DNA of 64,000 nucleotides from Cenococcum geophilum 1.58. Taxonomy: Eukaryota > Ascomycota > Dothideomycetes > Gloniales > Gloniaceae. Location of the stretch: positions 3,286,001 to 3,350,000 of the forward strand of contig KV748183.1 of the NCBI GenBank assembly GCA_001692895.1. The letters run 5' to 3'. Under the pieces are notes generated by a model. It was given only the letters and a program-made list of their open reading frames with translations. It searched no databases and was not told the DNA's origin. Shown piece by piece: positions 12,779-24,299 of this stretch. How positions within the stretch are numbered: position 1 is the stretch's first letter; every line of letters starts with the position of its first letter. Both the position numbers and the translations under genes were made by a program.

Positions 12779-12964
12779 TATTAGTATTACTAGGGATACC
12801 TATTATAATAGGCCGGAATTATAGTTAAATAGTCTTTGCTGGTTAATATAATAATAGTTAGTTTTTTTTTAATCGAAGCTATGCGAGGGAAAGGGGCATA
12901 AGGCCCCTTCGCTTCGCTTCGCTTCGCTTGTCATGGCCTAGTGCCATACGTAAATATTCCGACA
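12779..12964 (-). repeat. Copia-2 right LTR (5' LTR of the element)
   Basis: 186 bp, matching 442-625. It ends ttccgaca, better preserved than the left copy. A 5-bp cttcg array lies at about 12907-12930. It is followed by the target duplication gtaat (12965-12969). Confidence 0.88.
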
Positions 12965-12969
12965 GTAAT

Positions 12970-14482
12970 TTTACCGCTTAATATGGGCTATAACTCTTAC
13001 TATACCCTAGCTAGTAGGCCGTCCCTTTTAGAAGCCTTATTTAGGCTAGCCTTAAATACTACTACCTTAACCTTATATTTAGCGATAGGCTCCTATAGTA
13101 ATTAGTTATAACTAGCTATAGTATCCTCCTCTTATTTATATAGTAATAGGACTAAAAAGAATACCTAAAGTAGTTCTTTTATAATATTATAGTTTTTTAT
13201 AATAACCTCTCCCTATTTTTTATCCTTTTTAATTAATAGTATTTTAGTAAATGCGAATATAGCCTATAGATTAAGGTATTTTAACGCTTTCTATATATTA
13301 TTACTATTATTAAGGAATTTATCCTAATAGAGCTTTCTATATCGCTAAATAGTCCTATAAAGGAGCTTTTTTACTTTTACTGCAATATTATATAGCTTAG
13401 GGTTATCCCTTTTTTTTACCTCCGCATTATAGTATTTCTATTCCTTTAATATATATATAACTTCCTTTGCGTTATAAGGTCTTTATTTCACTATCTTTTT
13501 ATATATAATAATAGTTTAGCCCGCTAGTAGTATACTTTAAGGGCTTTATTAACCCACCTATTAAGGTAGTTAACTATTTTATCTATATCTTCTATAGGGA
13601 ATCCTATCTTTTTCTATTATTTTATATCTTCTTAAAATTTATCCTAGTTTATATTTTTAATAAGTAGCCTTTTTTAACTCCTTTATATATTTATATTAAC
13701 CTAAAAGCTAATATAGATAGCTTTATAGTCTAATCCGTACTTTTACTTCTAAATAGTATATTTTACTAGTATACTTACTAAGCCCAAGGTTATAAGTATA
13801 AGGTTAATTATTAATATTTGCTCTACATTACTTTTAAATATAGGTATTCTTATTAAAAGTAGGCTTTAAAGTAACCGGCCTGCTATAGAGTTAATAATTT
13901 GTATACTTTCTTCCTACATTAATATAGTACTAATATAGCTTCCTCCCTATAGCGGATTATACCGATTAAAGTCGCCTATAATTACCACCTTAGTATATAG
14001 GTCGCGCAATAGTTTACCCTAAATTAGACTATTAATTATCTCTAGCCTACTAAAAAGCTCCTCTAGGCTCTCTTTTTTGGGGTTTTTTTTAAATATCTAT
14101 TTAGAATATATACTAATATAATTATAAATCTCCTTTAGCTAATATACGCTACTACCGCTATAATATCTACTAAATTTACTTATAGCTATATAGCTGCCAG
14201 CTCTCTAAATACCTAGATATATAACCTAACTAAGGAAAACCACTACTTCTTGCCTATTAGGACGAACCTTATCTACTAGGGATTTAAGCTAGCTAGCACT
14301 ACTTCCCTATTTAAGAAAAGTAGTACGGTTTTTAACCTAAAATAAAATAGAAGTTTATTAGCGCTTTATTATTATATAGCGCATACTACGCTTCCCTATA
14401 CTTCTTTATATTCGTTTAAAGGATCTAAAGTTCTTTATTTATAGCGCTATTATATAAGAATCCTATCTATCTCTTTTTTATA
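12970..14482 (-). pseudogene. LINE-1 copy, ORF2 endonuclease region
   Basis: A minus-strand piece of the same LINE as 1-441, resuming after Copia-2. The endonuclease motif GDFNRYNPL is readable on the minus strand near 13986-13960, with a TAG where Trp or Gln would be expected. This is the Asn-containing catalytic block of APE-type LINE endonucleases. The colinear segment in the plus-strand copy at 56941-59020 reads SDFNRHNPL near 58891. Stops and AT-richness show heavy RIP. The piece ends at the TA target of the MS-A transposon. Confidence 0.8.
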
Positions 14483-14549
14483 CATCGGGAAAATATTCGC
14501 AGGATGAGATTTAAGTAGACTTTGGTTTTCGCGTTTCGCGTAATTAACA

Positions 14550-14770
14550 TGCAATTTAACTAACTTAACACGCAATTAACTAACTTAATACGCAATTAAC
14601 CAACTTAATATATCTAAAAGTTAAATAACACGCAGTTGACCTACTTAATAACTTTAAAAGCTAACTATATATTCCTTAACACGCAGTTAACCTACTTAAT
14701 ATATTTAAAAGTTAAATAACACGCAGTTAACCTACTTAACAGCTAACTGTATATTCTTTAATATGCAATT
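14550..14770 (+). repeat. MS-A subterminal direct repeats (TTGAC/TTAAC type)
   Basis: Six or more degenerate copies of a unit like acacgcagttaacctacttaa, with atgcaatt variants. The equivalent block in MS-B (16120-16310) keeps ttgac where MS-A has ttaac, and in MS-C it spans 22675-22920. Subterminal repeats next to a TIR can be transposase binding sites; that role is inference. Confidence 0.7.
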
Positions 14771-14829
14771 AAGGTAAAGTTATATGCTAATTACGCAAAT
14801 GAATTTTTACACAGTTTTATTACTTAAAG

Positions 14830-15115
14830 GCTCTGCATAAGGCTCTATATAAAGCTCTACACGAAGCTCTATATAAAGCTCTGCACGAAGCTCTGCATAA
14901 AGCTCTACACGAAGCTCTATACAAAGCTTTATATAAAGCTCTGCACGAAGCTCTACACAAAGCTTTATATAAGGCTCTATATGAGGCTCTACACGAAGCT
15001 CGGCGTATAGAGGCTCTGCACGAAGCTCTGCGCATAGAGGCTCTGTATAAGGCTTTGCATAAGGCTTTGCGCAAAGCTCTACGTATAGGGGCTCTACACA
15101 AAGCTCTGTATTAGG
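14830..15115 (+). repeat. 12-bp minisatellite (GAAGCTCTGCAC unit) in MS-A
   Basis: More than 20 tandem copies of gaagctctgcac with RIP-like variants such as aaagctctatat. The period is a multiple of 3, so long open frames appear on both strands; these are artefacts and not genes. Confidence 0.9.
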
Positions 15116-15232
15116 TCCCCGCTATATTCCCAATTGCCTCTATACGTGCCTCTGCCCTATATAGCCACCTTATTTTTTACCCTTCCTTCCTTACATCCTC
15201 CCTACCTAGGGAGGTACCAAAACGGTAGGCAG

Positions 15233-15850
15233 TAGAGGACCGTCGCTAGAACTAGACGACCGTTGCTAGAACTAGATAACCGTTACCAGAACCAGACAAC
15301 AACCGTTTAAATAACCAGCTAGCAAACACCATAAATAATTTAATTAATTAATTGATTAAATTAAACCAGAGCTTTAATATTGGCCTGTTACCAAATCGAA
15401 TTAAGGCCTCCTAGGGAGGCACCCTAGACGACCACCGTTTGAATGTAATCAGGGCCTTTAATCGGGCCGACCCCTCCCTAAAATTGAATTATACACTAAT
15501 ATAGGCAGGCAGGCAGGCAGGCAGGTAGGTAGGTAGGTAAGTAGGTAGGTAGGTAGGTAGGTAGGTAGGTAGGTAGGTAGGTAGGTAGGTAGGTAGGTAG
15601 GTAGGAGACGACTATTACTAGAACTAAACAACCGTCGCTAGAACCAGACGACCGTTACCAGAACCAGACAACCGTTACCAGAACCAGACGACCGTCGCCA
15701 GAGCTAGACGACCGTCGCCAGAACTAGACGACCGTCGCTAGAACCAGACGACTGTCGCTAGAACTAGAACACCGTTACCAGAACCAGATAACCGTCGCCA
15801 AAGCTAGACGATTGTCGCTAGAGCTAGACGACCGTCGCTAGAGCTAGACG
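15233..15850 (+). repeat. 20-bp minisatellite and GTAG array in MS-A
   Basis: Copies of a roughly 20-bp unit, ccgtcgccagaaccagacga, occur at about 15233-15300 and 15605-15850. Between them lie a segment with the palindromic ctcctagggag word and a run of gtag/gcag tetramers (about 15500-15605). Confidence 0.85.
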
Positions 15851-16344
15851 ACAACGACTAGCTAGCGAACACTATAAACGATTCGATTGATTAATCGAAT
15901 TAAGGCAGCATAGACAGGTAGGCACAAATAGGGAGATGCTAACGGGTAGGTAGATGCAGATAGGTAGGCAGATATAGACAGGTAGGTAGATATAGATAGG
16001 TAAGTAGATATAGATAGGTAAGTAGATACAGACAGGCAAGCAGATATAGATAGGTAGGCAGATACATCGGGAAAATATTCGCAGGCTGGGTTTCAAGTCG
16101 ACTTTGTTAAGCGCGTTTCGCGTAATTGACATGCAGTTGACCAACTTGACACATTCAAAAGTCAAATGACACGCAGTTGACCACTTGACATATTTAAAAG
16201 TCAAATAACACGCAATTGACCTGCAATTGACCTGCAATTAACTAACTTGACATATTTAAAGTTAAATAACACGCAGTTAACTAACTTATATATTCTTAAT
16301 ATACAATTAAGGTTTATAAATATATTATTTTTAAGTATATGCTC

Positions 16345-16605
16345 AAGAGGCTCTACACGAAGCTCTACACGAAGCTCTGCGACAGAGGCTCTGCACGAGG
16401 CTCTGCACGAGGCTCTGCACGAGGCTCTGCACGAGGCTCTGCACGAGGCTCTGCACGAAGCTCTGCACGAAGCTCTGCGTACAGAGGCTCTGCACGAGGC
16501 TCTGCACGAAGCTCTACACGAAGCTCTACACGAAGCTCTACGTACAGAGGCTCTGCACGAGGCTCTGCGCGAAGCTCTGTGTACGGAGGCTCTACACGAA
16601 GCTCT
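16345..16605 (+). repeat. 12-bp minisatellite (GAAGCTCTGCAC unit) in MS-B
   Basis: About 20 tandem copies, much cleaner than in MS-A. Some copies carry a gtacagag insertion that recurs periodically, so a higher-order unit may exist. Open frames of 96-183 codons cross it on both strands and are translation artefacts. Confidence 0.92.
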
Positions 16606-16719
16606 ACATCGGGTCCCCGCACGTGCCTCTGCCAAGTTACCCCCTTTGCAGCCACCTTATTTTTTACCCTTCCTTACATCCTCCCTACCTTAGGAGGCAC
16701 TGGAACGGCAGCCAGCAGA

Positions 16720-17290
16720 GGACCGTCGCTAGAACCAGACAACCGTCGCCAGAACCAGACGACTGTCGCCAGAACCAGAAGACCGTCGCCAGAACTAGAC
16801 GACCGTCGCCAGGACCAGATAACCGTCGCCAGAACCAGACGACGACCGTTCAAACGACCAGCCAGCAAATACCACGAACGATTCAATTAATTGATTGATC
16901 GAATTGAACCAGAGCTTTAATATCGGCCCGTTACCAAATCGAATCGAGACTTCCTAGGGAGGCACCCCAGACGACTACCGTTTGAATGTACAGCCAGCGA
17001 ACGGCCATAGAGAACGATTCGAATCAATAAGAGCCTTCGATCAGGCCGACTCCTCCCCCAAATTAAACCAGACACTGACGCAGGCAGGCAGGCAGGTAGG
17101 CAGGTAGGTAGGTAGGTAGACAAACAAGTAGGTAGGCAGACAAGTAGGTAGGCAGGCAGGTAGGCAGGTAGGAGAGGACCGTTGCCAGAACTAGACGACC
17201 GTCGCCAGAACTAGACGACCGTCGCCAGAACTAGATGACCGTCGCCAGAACCAGACGACCGTCGCTAGAACTAGACGACGACCGTTCGAA
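16720..17290 (+). repeat. 20-bp minisatellite (CCGTCGCCAGAACCAGACGA unit), two blocks in MS-B
   Basis: Two blocks (about 16720-16850 and 17165-17285) separated by a unique segment with an AT-rich cgattcaattgatt-like palindromic stretch, a cctagggagg palindrome and a gcaggtag run. The same order recurs in MS-A and MS-C, so it belongs to the element and not to chance. Confidence 0.88.
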
Positions 17291-17499
17291 TAACCAGCCA
17301 GCGAACACCACGAACGATTCAATCGATTAATTGAATTAATCTAGAGCCTATTACCGAATTGAATCAAATCAAGGCCTCCTAGGGAGGCACCCTAGATAAC
17401 CACTGTTCGAATGTACAGCCAGCGAACGGCCATGGAGAACGATTCGAATCAATCAGAGCCTTTGATCGGGCCGACCTCTCCCCCGAATTGAATTAGACA

Positions 17500-17890
17500 C
17501 TATAGGCAGATGCAGACAGGTAGGCGATGTAGACAGGTAGACAATGCAGACAGGTAGACGATGCAGACAGGTAGGCGATGCAGACAGGTAGGCGATGCAG
17601 ACAGGTAGGTGATGCAGACAGGTAGGTGATGTAGATAGGTAGACGATGCAGACCGGTAGACGATGCAGACAGGTAGGCGATGCAGACAGGTAGACGAATG
17701 CAGATAGGTAGGCGATGCAGACAGGTAGGTGATGCAGACAGGTAGGTGATGTAGACAGGTAGACGATGCAGACAGGTAGATAATGCAGACAGGTAGGCGA
17801 TGCAGACAGGTAGGTAATGCAGACAGGTAGGTGTAATGCAGATAGGTAGGTAATGTAGACAGGTAGACGATGCAGACAGGTAGCAGATGT
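17500..17890 (+). repeat. 17-bp minisatellite (GATGCAGACAGGTAGGC unit) in MS-B
   Basis: About 22 tandem copies of a 17-bp unit with variants such as gatgtagacaggtagac. In MS-A the equivalent block lies at 18180-18420, after the MS-B insertion point. The open frames here are artefacts. Confidence 0.9.
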
Positions 17891-18741
17891 AGACATAATA
17901 GATTATATAAAGAAGTGTATACAATTTATCTTAATAGCTTTATAAACGGCTTTAAAGTAGCCTTTATTATCTAAAATTATAAGTTATATAGGTTGCGTAG
18001 GTTGCGTAGGTTGCGCAGGTTACNCAGGCTATGCGCAGGCTGCGCGCAGGCTNCNTGTNAAATGAACTCGACATAGGCTGGTTTGTCAAGTTGGTTAATG
18101 CCCTTAATGGCCCGCCAACGACGCCAACTTCTAGCAGCTGAGGTCATTTACAAGGGACAATATTTTGCCGATGTACTAACGGGTAGGCAGATATAGATAG
18201 GTAGGCAGATATAGATAGGTAGGCAGATATAAATAGGTAAGCGATATAGACAGGTAGGCGATATAGATAGGTAGGTAATGTAGATAGGTAGGCAATATAG
18301 ACAGGTAGGCAGATGTAAATAGGTAGGCGATATAGACAGGTAGGCAATGTAGATAGGTAGGTAATGTAGATAGGTAGGCAATATAGATAGGTAGGCGATG
18401 CAGGCAGGTAGGTAAATAGGTAGGTAGGTAAATTAATAGGTAGATAGGTAGAAGAGAACCATTGCTATATTATATTAAATTATCTAAAATAATAATATTT
18501 ATTTTGCTAGCCTTATAAATAGCCTTAAAGTAGCTTTTATTTATTTAAAAGAGGTAAATATAATTATANTTGCCAAATGCGCAGATTGCTGGCAGGTTGC
18601 GCGCAGGCTGCGCGCAGGCTGTGTGTCAAAAAAACACGACATAGGCTAGTCAGTCGAGTTGCCAAATGCCCTTAACTGCACGCCAATTGCGTCAACCACC
18701 AACCATTGAGGCCATTGGTAGGGTACTATATTTTGCCGATG

Positions 18742-19457
18742 TATACTAGGTATTTATAATATAAGGCTTAATAAGGACCTTAGCAGTTTATATAGTATAG
18801 ATTAACCGCCTTATACTAGAGATAGCCTTCCTACCTATATATTTTGTATAAATTAGGTTATATATAATCCCTAGCCCTATATCTAAACCTTTTATATTTA
18901 TAGTATATTATAGGGGTATATTACTCCTTAAATAGTAATATAATAATTGTATTTCTCCTAGGTAATACGTTATTTAATATAAGTGGCTTCTCTATATTCT
19001 CCTTTATTATTACTTTAATAATTATTAATACGTGCTAGCTATATGGCTTTAGTTATTTAAGCTATCTTCTTATATATACCTCTATGCTATTTTCTATCCT
19101 AAAGCGCTCTATAACTAATTTACTTACTTTTCCGCTATTAATATTTATTATTAAAGATACTTTAACCTAGTCCGTCTTAATTATATACTACTTAAGTCTA
19201 ATAAGCCTTACTCTAGGGATATACGGTTTAAGCTATTAAGTAGTTATCTAATTAAATGCAGCCTCTTTATCCTTTTCCACTAAGAATTTAATAATACTTA
19301 TGTTATTACTTATTCGCTATACGCGGAAGTCCTTAAGTATAGCTTCCATAAGCCTATTAATATCCTTTATACCTTATATAATAGTTTACTTTACTATTTT
19401 AGTAGTAGCTACCTTCTCTATTACCTTTAAACCTACTTAGCTAATATTTATTACTAG
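18742..19457 (-). pseudogene. LINE-1 copy, ORF1 (CCHC) region
   Basis: A minus-strand LINE continuing from 14482. It aligns by eye, in reverse complement, with the plus-strand LINE at about 57730-58440, which holds the ORF1 zinc-knuckle region. All knuckle Cys codons I could place have become Tyr codons. It ends at the 5-bp target actag (19453-19457) of Gypsy-A and resumes at 44946. Confidence 0.75.
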
Positions 19458-19881
19458 TGTTACGGACCTTATATTAGCAGTAGTGCGACTACTAAGAAAA
19501 GATATAAATGGGTTAGTTAAGATAGTACGGAAGGCGCTAGAACCGATCGAGCTATAGGATAAGGGGTAGCTAAGTTATATAACCAGTTACGTTATAAGTT
19601 TGGAATGTAGGAACGTAGGAACGTAGGAACGCGATGTACTAACATACTAACGTACTAACGTACTGACGTACTAAACCCTTTACTATAAGGAGTTATATAT
19701 TTAAGGACGTACGGTCTCTATAGATAGTTTTTCTTCTTTATAGTAAATCTTAGAATATAATTAGAGTTAATCTATTGGGTAACCACTCCACTAGTTATTT
19801 TTACGTTGTTAACCATTCTATACCTATATACCTAGCCCATTAATAAGTTTGTTGTAGTATTTCCTATAAGGCTTTATTATA
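19458..19881 (+). repeat. Gypsy-A 5' LTR
   Basis: 424 bp, starting tgttacgg and ending ttattata. It includes a short run of the unit gtaggaac and then one of actaacgt (19607-19670). It pairs with 44530-44945; the Gypsy-B LTRs resemble it in the 3' two thirds. Confidence 0.88.
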
Positions 19882-19920
19882 CATTCACTACCAAGGTTAT
19901 AGTAAAAGAAGTTAAATAAT

Positions 19921-22600
19921 ATGCCACTAAAAGCAGCAGCTATAACGGCGTCTACAGCGGCAACTACCTTAGGATTAAGTAATAACACTAGTATAGCAGA
20001 TACTAACTCGCAACTAGTTACTGTTAGATAGCTATAGGAAATAGTTAATTAGTTAATAGATAATAATAGAATATTTAAAGAAAGGATTAATGGAATTAAA
20101 GCAGCAAAGGTTAAGTTACCTTTAATTAAGTGATTCTTAGGGGAGAAGTTAAAACTTAAAGGATTTCTTATATAAATGCACTTTAAGGTTATACAGAAAG
20201 GAGTTAAACTAGGAACGCCTATAAATTAAGTTACTTACGCAGGATTGTTCTTAATAGAAAGAGTACTTAAGTAGTTTAAGCCTTACCTTATAGAGGTATA
20301 GGAGCACGGTATAACAACTACTAACTAAGAGGTACGGTATATATTTTTAAGTTAGAACGGGTTTATAAAATAATTAACGCAAATATTTAAAGACCTAGAG
20401 GCAACCGCTATGGTAAAAAAAAGCTTTAAAACCTAGTATAAAGGACTTTAGTAATTAAGTATATAACGTAGTTTTAAATATTAGTAATATAAGTTAAATA
20501 GAATAATAAGGCGCTTATAGCACAGTATAAGTAAGGACTTAAGGCAAAAGTCTAAGACGTAATTATTCTAATAGAAAATGCGGACACTCTTAGAGATTTA
20601 ATTAACTAAGTAATTAAGATTAATAATAGGATCTACTAAAGAGAGCAGACTAAGAAGGGTTAGGATAGAGTTCTACAGTTATATAAGGCGTAGGGCACGC
20701 AGCAATAAAGTTAAAGTTAGAAACTATAGTATAGCGTAGAGCTAATAGACTTAAGTAGTACTAAAGAAAATAAGAAATAAAATAAATAATTATAGAAACC
20801 TAGAGGATAAGGATTAAGTAATTAAAGGTCTAAGAAGTAGAGGCTAAACTAGGGATCTTAGTAGCAAAAGACGTTTAGGCGGACTCCATAATAATAAAAA
20901 TAGTTTAAAGAAGGGGCTTATATAAATTACGAAAAATAGAGTTACTACGTTAAAGACTATAAAAGTGGGTAGAGTTACTATATAGTAAAAGGAATAAAAT
21001 TAGTAGATAATATATACGTATAAAGGGACAATAATATACTATAAAAAACAAAAGAATGTTTAATTAAGAGTTTCGCGTTTTGTTATAATAATACATACCA
21101 AATTTATAAGGACGCTAAGTATATTATAAGCTATTAGCCACAGGAACTAAAATTATTAGAGTTTAGTAGAATTAACGAACCAGTTTATAGATCGGATATT
21201 AAGGACAATAAGTTTAACGTAGGTAAAATATTCTATAATAATAAGGTAATAAAAGTAGCTTACTAGTAGTATATAGACCTTAGAGATAGAGGATAATTCC
21301 ACTATAAAATAGGGAATATTAGTAGGGATTAAAACCCTACTAGATATAATGTCTATCGCTTTATAAGACGTAAAAGAAGTAGAATAGCGAACCACTTTAG
21401 TACTTAATAGAGGCAAAAGGCCACAGATTTAAGATTCTTAAGAAGAGATAAGAGATAATTAAGATTCCTAAGACGGGATAAGATAAGCTTAAGAACCTAT
21501 AATAGACGATAACCAATAGAGCAGAGTAACGGCTTAGTTTAGTAATATATAAATAAGCTTAGGACAAAGTTTCCTAAAGGCATAAGACTCTTAAAACGAG
21601 ATAAGAATACTATAAAAGCCTAGTTAGACTAAGGCTAGAGCTAAGCTTAAGAAAAAAGCAAGCTTAGGATTAAGAATCCTATAGAACTAAGATTTTAGCA
21701 ATAGAATAAGGACTATTAAAGAAATTGCAAGCAAGGCTTAGTAATAGGATTGAAATATTAATACTATAATTAAGAAGTAAGAAGACTTTAAGGATCTACT
21801 TATAAGACGCAAACTAAAAGAAACTAGAGAGGAATTCCGATAAAGAATCCTCGCTTAGTAAGAATAAAAGCTAGATTAGAGAACTAGTATACTAGGTTAT
21901 ATAAGGAATAAAGCACCTATATAAAGAATTACTAATAGGTCTAGGGCAGGCACGCTAAGAGCTAAGTAGCTTACTAAACTAGAAGATAAAGAGGATCTAG
22001 AGATCCCTACTAGATTTAAAGAACGATATATAAAGGGCTATTACAATATAGTAATAAAAAGATACTTCCTTACGGATAAGCCGTATACACTCTAGTAGTT
22101 ATACTAAAAGTGGTATAGATAAAGGCATAATAATAAGTGGGAAGATTTCTATATATAGTTAGATAAAAGAGTTATTTAGGACTACCCTATTATAGAAAAG
22201 GTAATAAGTTATATTAAAGGATCTAGAAGAATAATTAGAGGACTAGAGAAGTAAGAGATATATCTTAATACCTATAAATAAAGTTATAACGTTTAGATTA
22301 ATACGGTAAAGGTTTAAACTTAAGAATAAAGATAAGTTAAGAGTTAACCTAAAGCACCTAGTATACTATACGCTAATATAGATTACATATATAGATAATA
22401 TATATAAAATGTATAAAAATCTAAAAGAAAAGAATTAGAAGTACCCTATAAGGATATATTAGGCGCTAGATAAGCAATAATACAGAAATGCTAAATATAT
22501 ATATAGATAGCATCTAATAGAAGTTTAGGAGTTAGAAGACTTAATACTTTAACTAAAAATGTTCCTTACGGAAGAATGCTTAGACGGATAATAGTAGTAG
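19921..22600 (+). pseudogene. Gypsy-A gag, RIP-inactivated
   Basis: Starts at ATG 19921 (MPLKAAAITAST). The capsid part is recognisable from LKGFLI, MHFKV and AGLFL, followed by a run to DLEATA. Near 20915-20960 a zinc knuckle reads GAYINYEK then YYVKDYK, with the Cys residues changed to Tyr. Many stops occur. The sequence continues as a Gypsy-B homologue up to the MS-C insertion at 22615. It is nonfunctional. Confidence 0.8.
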
Positions 22601-22969
22601 GAATGCCTAAAAAATACATCGGGAAAATATTCGCAGGATGAGATTCAAGTAGACTTTGGTTTTCGCGTTTCGCGTAATTGACATGCAATTNNACCAACTC
22701 GACACGCAATTNACCAACTTNACACGNAATTNACCAATTTNACANATCCAAAAGTCAAATAACACGCAGTTAACCTATTTAACAACTTTAAAAGCTAACT
22801 ATATATTTCTTGACACGCAGTTGACCTACTTAATAGCTAACTGTATATTCCTTGACACGCAGTTAACCTATTTAACAACTTTAAAAGCTAACTGTATATT
22901 TCTTGACATGCAATTAAGGTAAAGTTATATGCTAATTACGCAAATGAATTTTTACATAGTTTTATTACT

Positions 22970-23360
22970 TAAAGGCTCTGCACAAGGCTCTACACGAAGC
23001 TCTACACGAAGCTCTACACGAAGCTCTACACGAAGCTCTACGTACAGAGGCTCTGCACGAGGCTCTGCGCGAAGCTCTGCGTACGGAGGCTCTGCACGAA
23101 GCTCTGCACGAAGCTCTGCACGAAGCTCTGCACGAAGCTCTGCACGAAGCTCTGCACGAAGCTCTGCACGAAGCTCTGCACGAAGCTCTGCACGAAGCTC
23201 TGCAACGAAGCTCTGCACGAAGCTCTGCGTACAGAGGCTCTGCACGAAGCTCTACACGAAAGCTCTGCACGAAGCTCTGCACGAAGCTCTGCGTACAAAG
23301 GCTCTGCACGAGGCTCTGCGCGAAGCTCTGCGTACGGAGGCTCTACACGAAGCTCTGCAT
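22970..23360 (+). repeat. 12-bp minisatellite (GAAGCTCTGCAC unit) in MS-C
   Basis: About 30 copies, the cleanest of the three arrays. A central run of near-identical gaagctctgcac units is broken by one 1-bp insertion. The open frames across it (97-151 codons, both strands) are artefacts of the 12-bp period. Confidence 0.93.
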
Positions 23361-23979
23361 CGGTCCCCGCTATATTCCCGATAGCCTCTACACGTGTCTT
23401 TGCATACCCCTTGTACACCTAAATGCCACCTTATTTTTTTTTACCCTTTCTTACATCCTCCCTACCTAGGGAGGCACCAGAACGATAGCTAGCAGACTGT
23501 GACCAGAACCAGACGACCGTCGCCAGAACCAGACGACCGTCGCCAGAACCAGACGACCGTCGCCAGAACCAGACGACCCGTCGCCAGAACCAGACGACCG
23601 TCGCCAGAACCAGACGACCGTCGCCAGAACCAGACGACAACGACCAGCCAGCGAACACCACGAACAATTCAATCGATCGATCGATCGAATCGAACCAGAG
23701 CCTCGATACAGCCTGTTACCGAATTAAATCGGATCAAGGCCTCCTAGGGAGGCACCCTAGATGATCACTGTTTGAACCAACTCCTCCCCTAAATTGAATT
23801 AGACACTGACACAGGCAGGCCCTAGGCCTAGTTAGGAAATCGGTACACGACCGGCAGATTATCGGGAANACCGNAATCGACTATTTGGAGCCTCTACGTG
23901 AGGTTCCCCCCTGCTCCTCAATNAATCGCTCGAAGCCTGAGCGGTAGTCTCCCTAAAAAGACGTAGAGCTCCTATAACA

Positions 23980-24212
23980 GACACAGGCAGGCAGGCAGGC
24001 AGGTAGGTAGGTAGGTACGCAGGTACGCAGGTACGCAGGTACGCAGGTACGCAGGCAGGTATGTAGGTACGCAGGCAGGTACGTAGGTACGCAGGTACGT
24101 AGGCAGGTACGCAGGTAGGTACGTAGGCAGGTACGTAGGCAGGTAGACAGGCAGGTACGTAGGTAGGTACGCAGGTACGCAGATACGCAGGCAGGTAGAC
24201 AGGTAGGTAAAT
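23980..24212 (+). repeat. gtag / gtacgcag tandem array in MS-C
   Basis: Tetramer-based repeat gcaggtag and gtacgcag, continuous for about 230 bp. It sits between two direct copies of a segment starting ctagttaggaaatc (23828 and 24220), which suggests an internal duplication of the element. Confidence 0.85.
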
Positions 24213-24299
24213 AGGCATTAGACCTAGTTAGGAAATCAGTATACGGGTAGCGGATTATCTAGACTAGCCAATTAACGATTTAGAGCCTCTGCGAAAGGC

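Larger units (their letters stand above)
442..12964 (-). mobile_element. Copia-2: Ty1/Copia LTR retrotransposon, RIP-mutated, split by Copia-1
   Basis: A minus-strand Copia element with LTRs at 442-625 and 12779-12964 and a perfect 5-bp target duplication gtaat (437-441 and 12965-12969). Reading the minus strand, gag-like sequence (about 12300-11900) is followed by a protease LDSGA motif (10295-10311) and the integrase N-terminal region (about 9990-9890). The insertion of Copia-1 (3061-9340) then interrupts it. Integrase resumes at 3060 with the reading AINNLARLDGIIPTLL, and RT and RNase H run down to about 790. The frame is full of TAG/TAA codons. Without Copia-1 it is about 6.2 kb, a normal Copia length. 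It sits inside the LINE-1 copy. Confidence 0.9.
16065..18173 (+). mobile_element. MS-B: second minisatellite transposon, inserted into MS-A
   Basis: A 2109-bp copy with the same CATCGG termini and flanking TA (16063-16064, 18174-18175). The target lies in the tandem repeat of MS-A: joining the flanks gives gcagatactaacgggtagg, matching the repeat texture on both sides. It carries the same order of arrays as MS-A: TTGAC repeats (16120-16310), 12-bp array (16345-16605), 20-bp arrays (16720-16850, 17165-17285), GTAG arrays (17080-17175) and a 17-bp array (17500-17890). It is less RIP-mutated than MS-A, which fits a later arrival. It contains a few N bases near 18024-18059. Confidence 0.85.
14483..18741 (+). 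mobile_element. MS-A: non-autonomous TIR transposon made of minisatellites, containing MS-B
   Basis: It begins CATCGGGAAAATATTCGCAGG and ends with the reverse complement of CATCGGCAAAATAT, a near-perfect 14-bp terminal inverted repeat, flanked by TA on both sides (14481-14482, 18742-18743). Removing it with one TA gives ctcttttttatatactagg, exactly the uninterrupted sequence in the related LINE (reverse complement near 58420-58445). Without MS-B (16065-18173) it is about 2.15 kb. From left to right it holds TTGAC-type direct repeats, a 12-bp array, a 20-bp array, a GTAG array and a 17-bp array. No transposase is visible. TA duplication suggests a Tc1/mariner-type partner, but this is inference. 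It is more RIP-mutated than MS-B. Confidence 0.85.

Noticed and set aside
14820..15101. 93-codon open frame rich in Ala, Leu and Arg
   Set aside because: It is a translation of the 12-bp minisatellite in MS-A; the period keeps frames open on both strands.
15500..15605. Telomere-like GTAG/GGTAG repeats
   Set aside because: The unit is gtag/gcag and not TTAGGG; it is inside a TIR transposon and recurs in MS-B and MS-C.
16201..16890. Several overlapping open frames of 96-183 codons on both strands
   Set aside because: All are translations of the 12-bp and 20-bp arrays in MS-B. There is no domain and no single favoured frame.
17453..18381. Open frames of repeated LPVCI/TCLHR-like peptides
   Set aside because: Artefacts of the 17-bp array in MS-B and MS-A; they lie in more than one frame.
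22929..23667. Open frames of up to 151 codons over MS-C arrays
   Set aside because: Minisatellite translations, as in MS-B.
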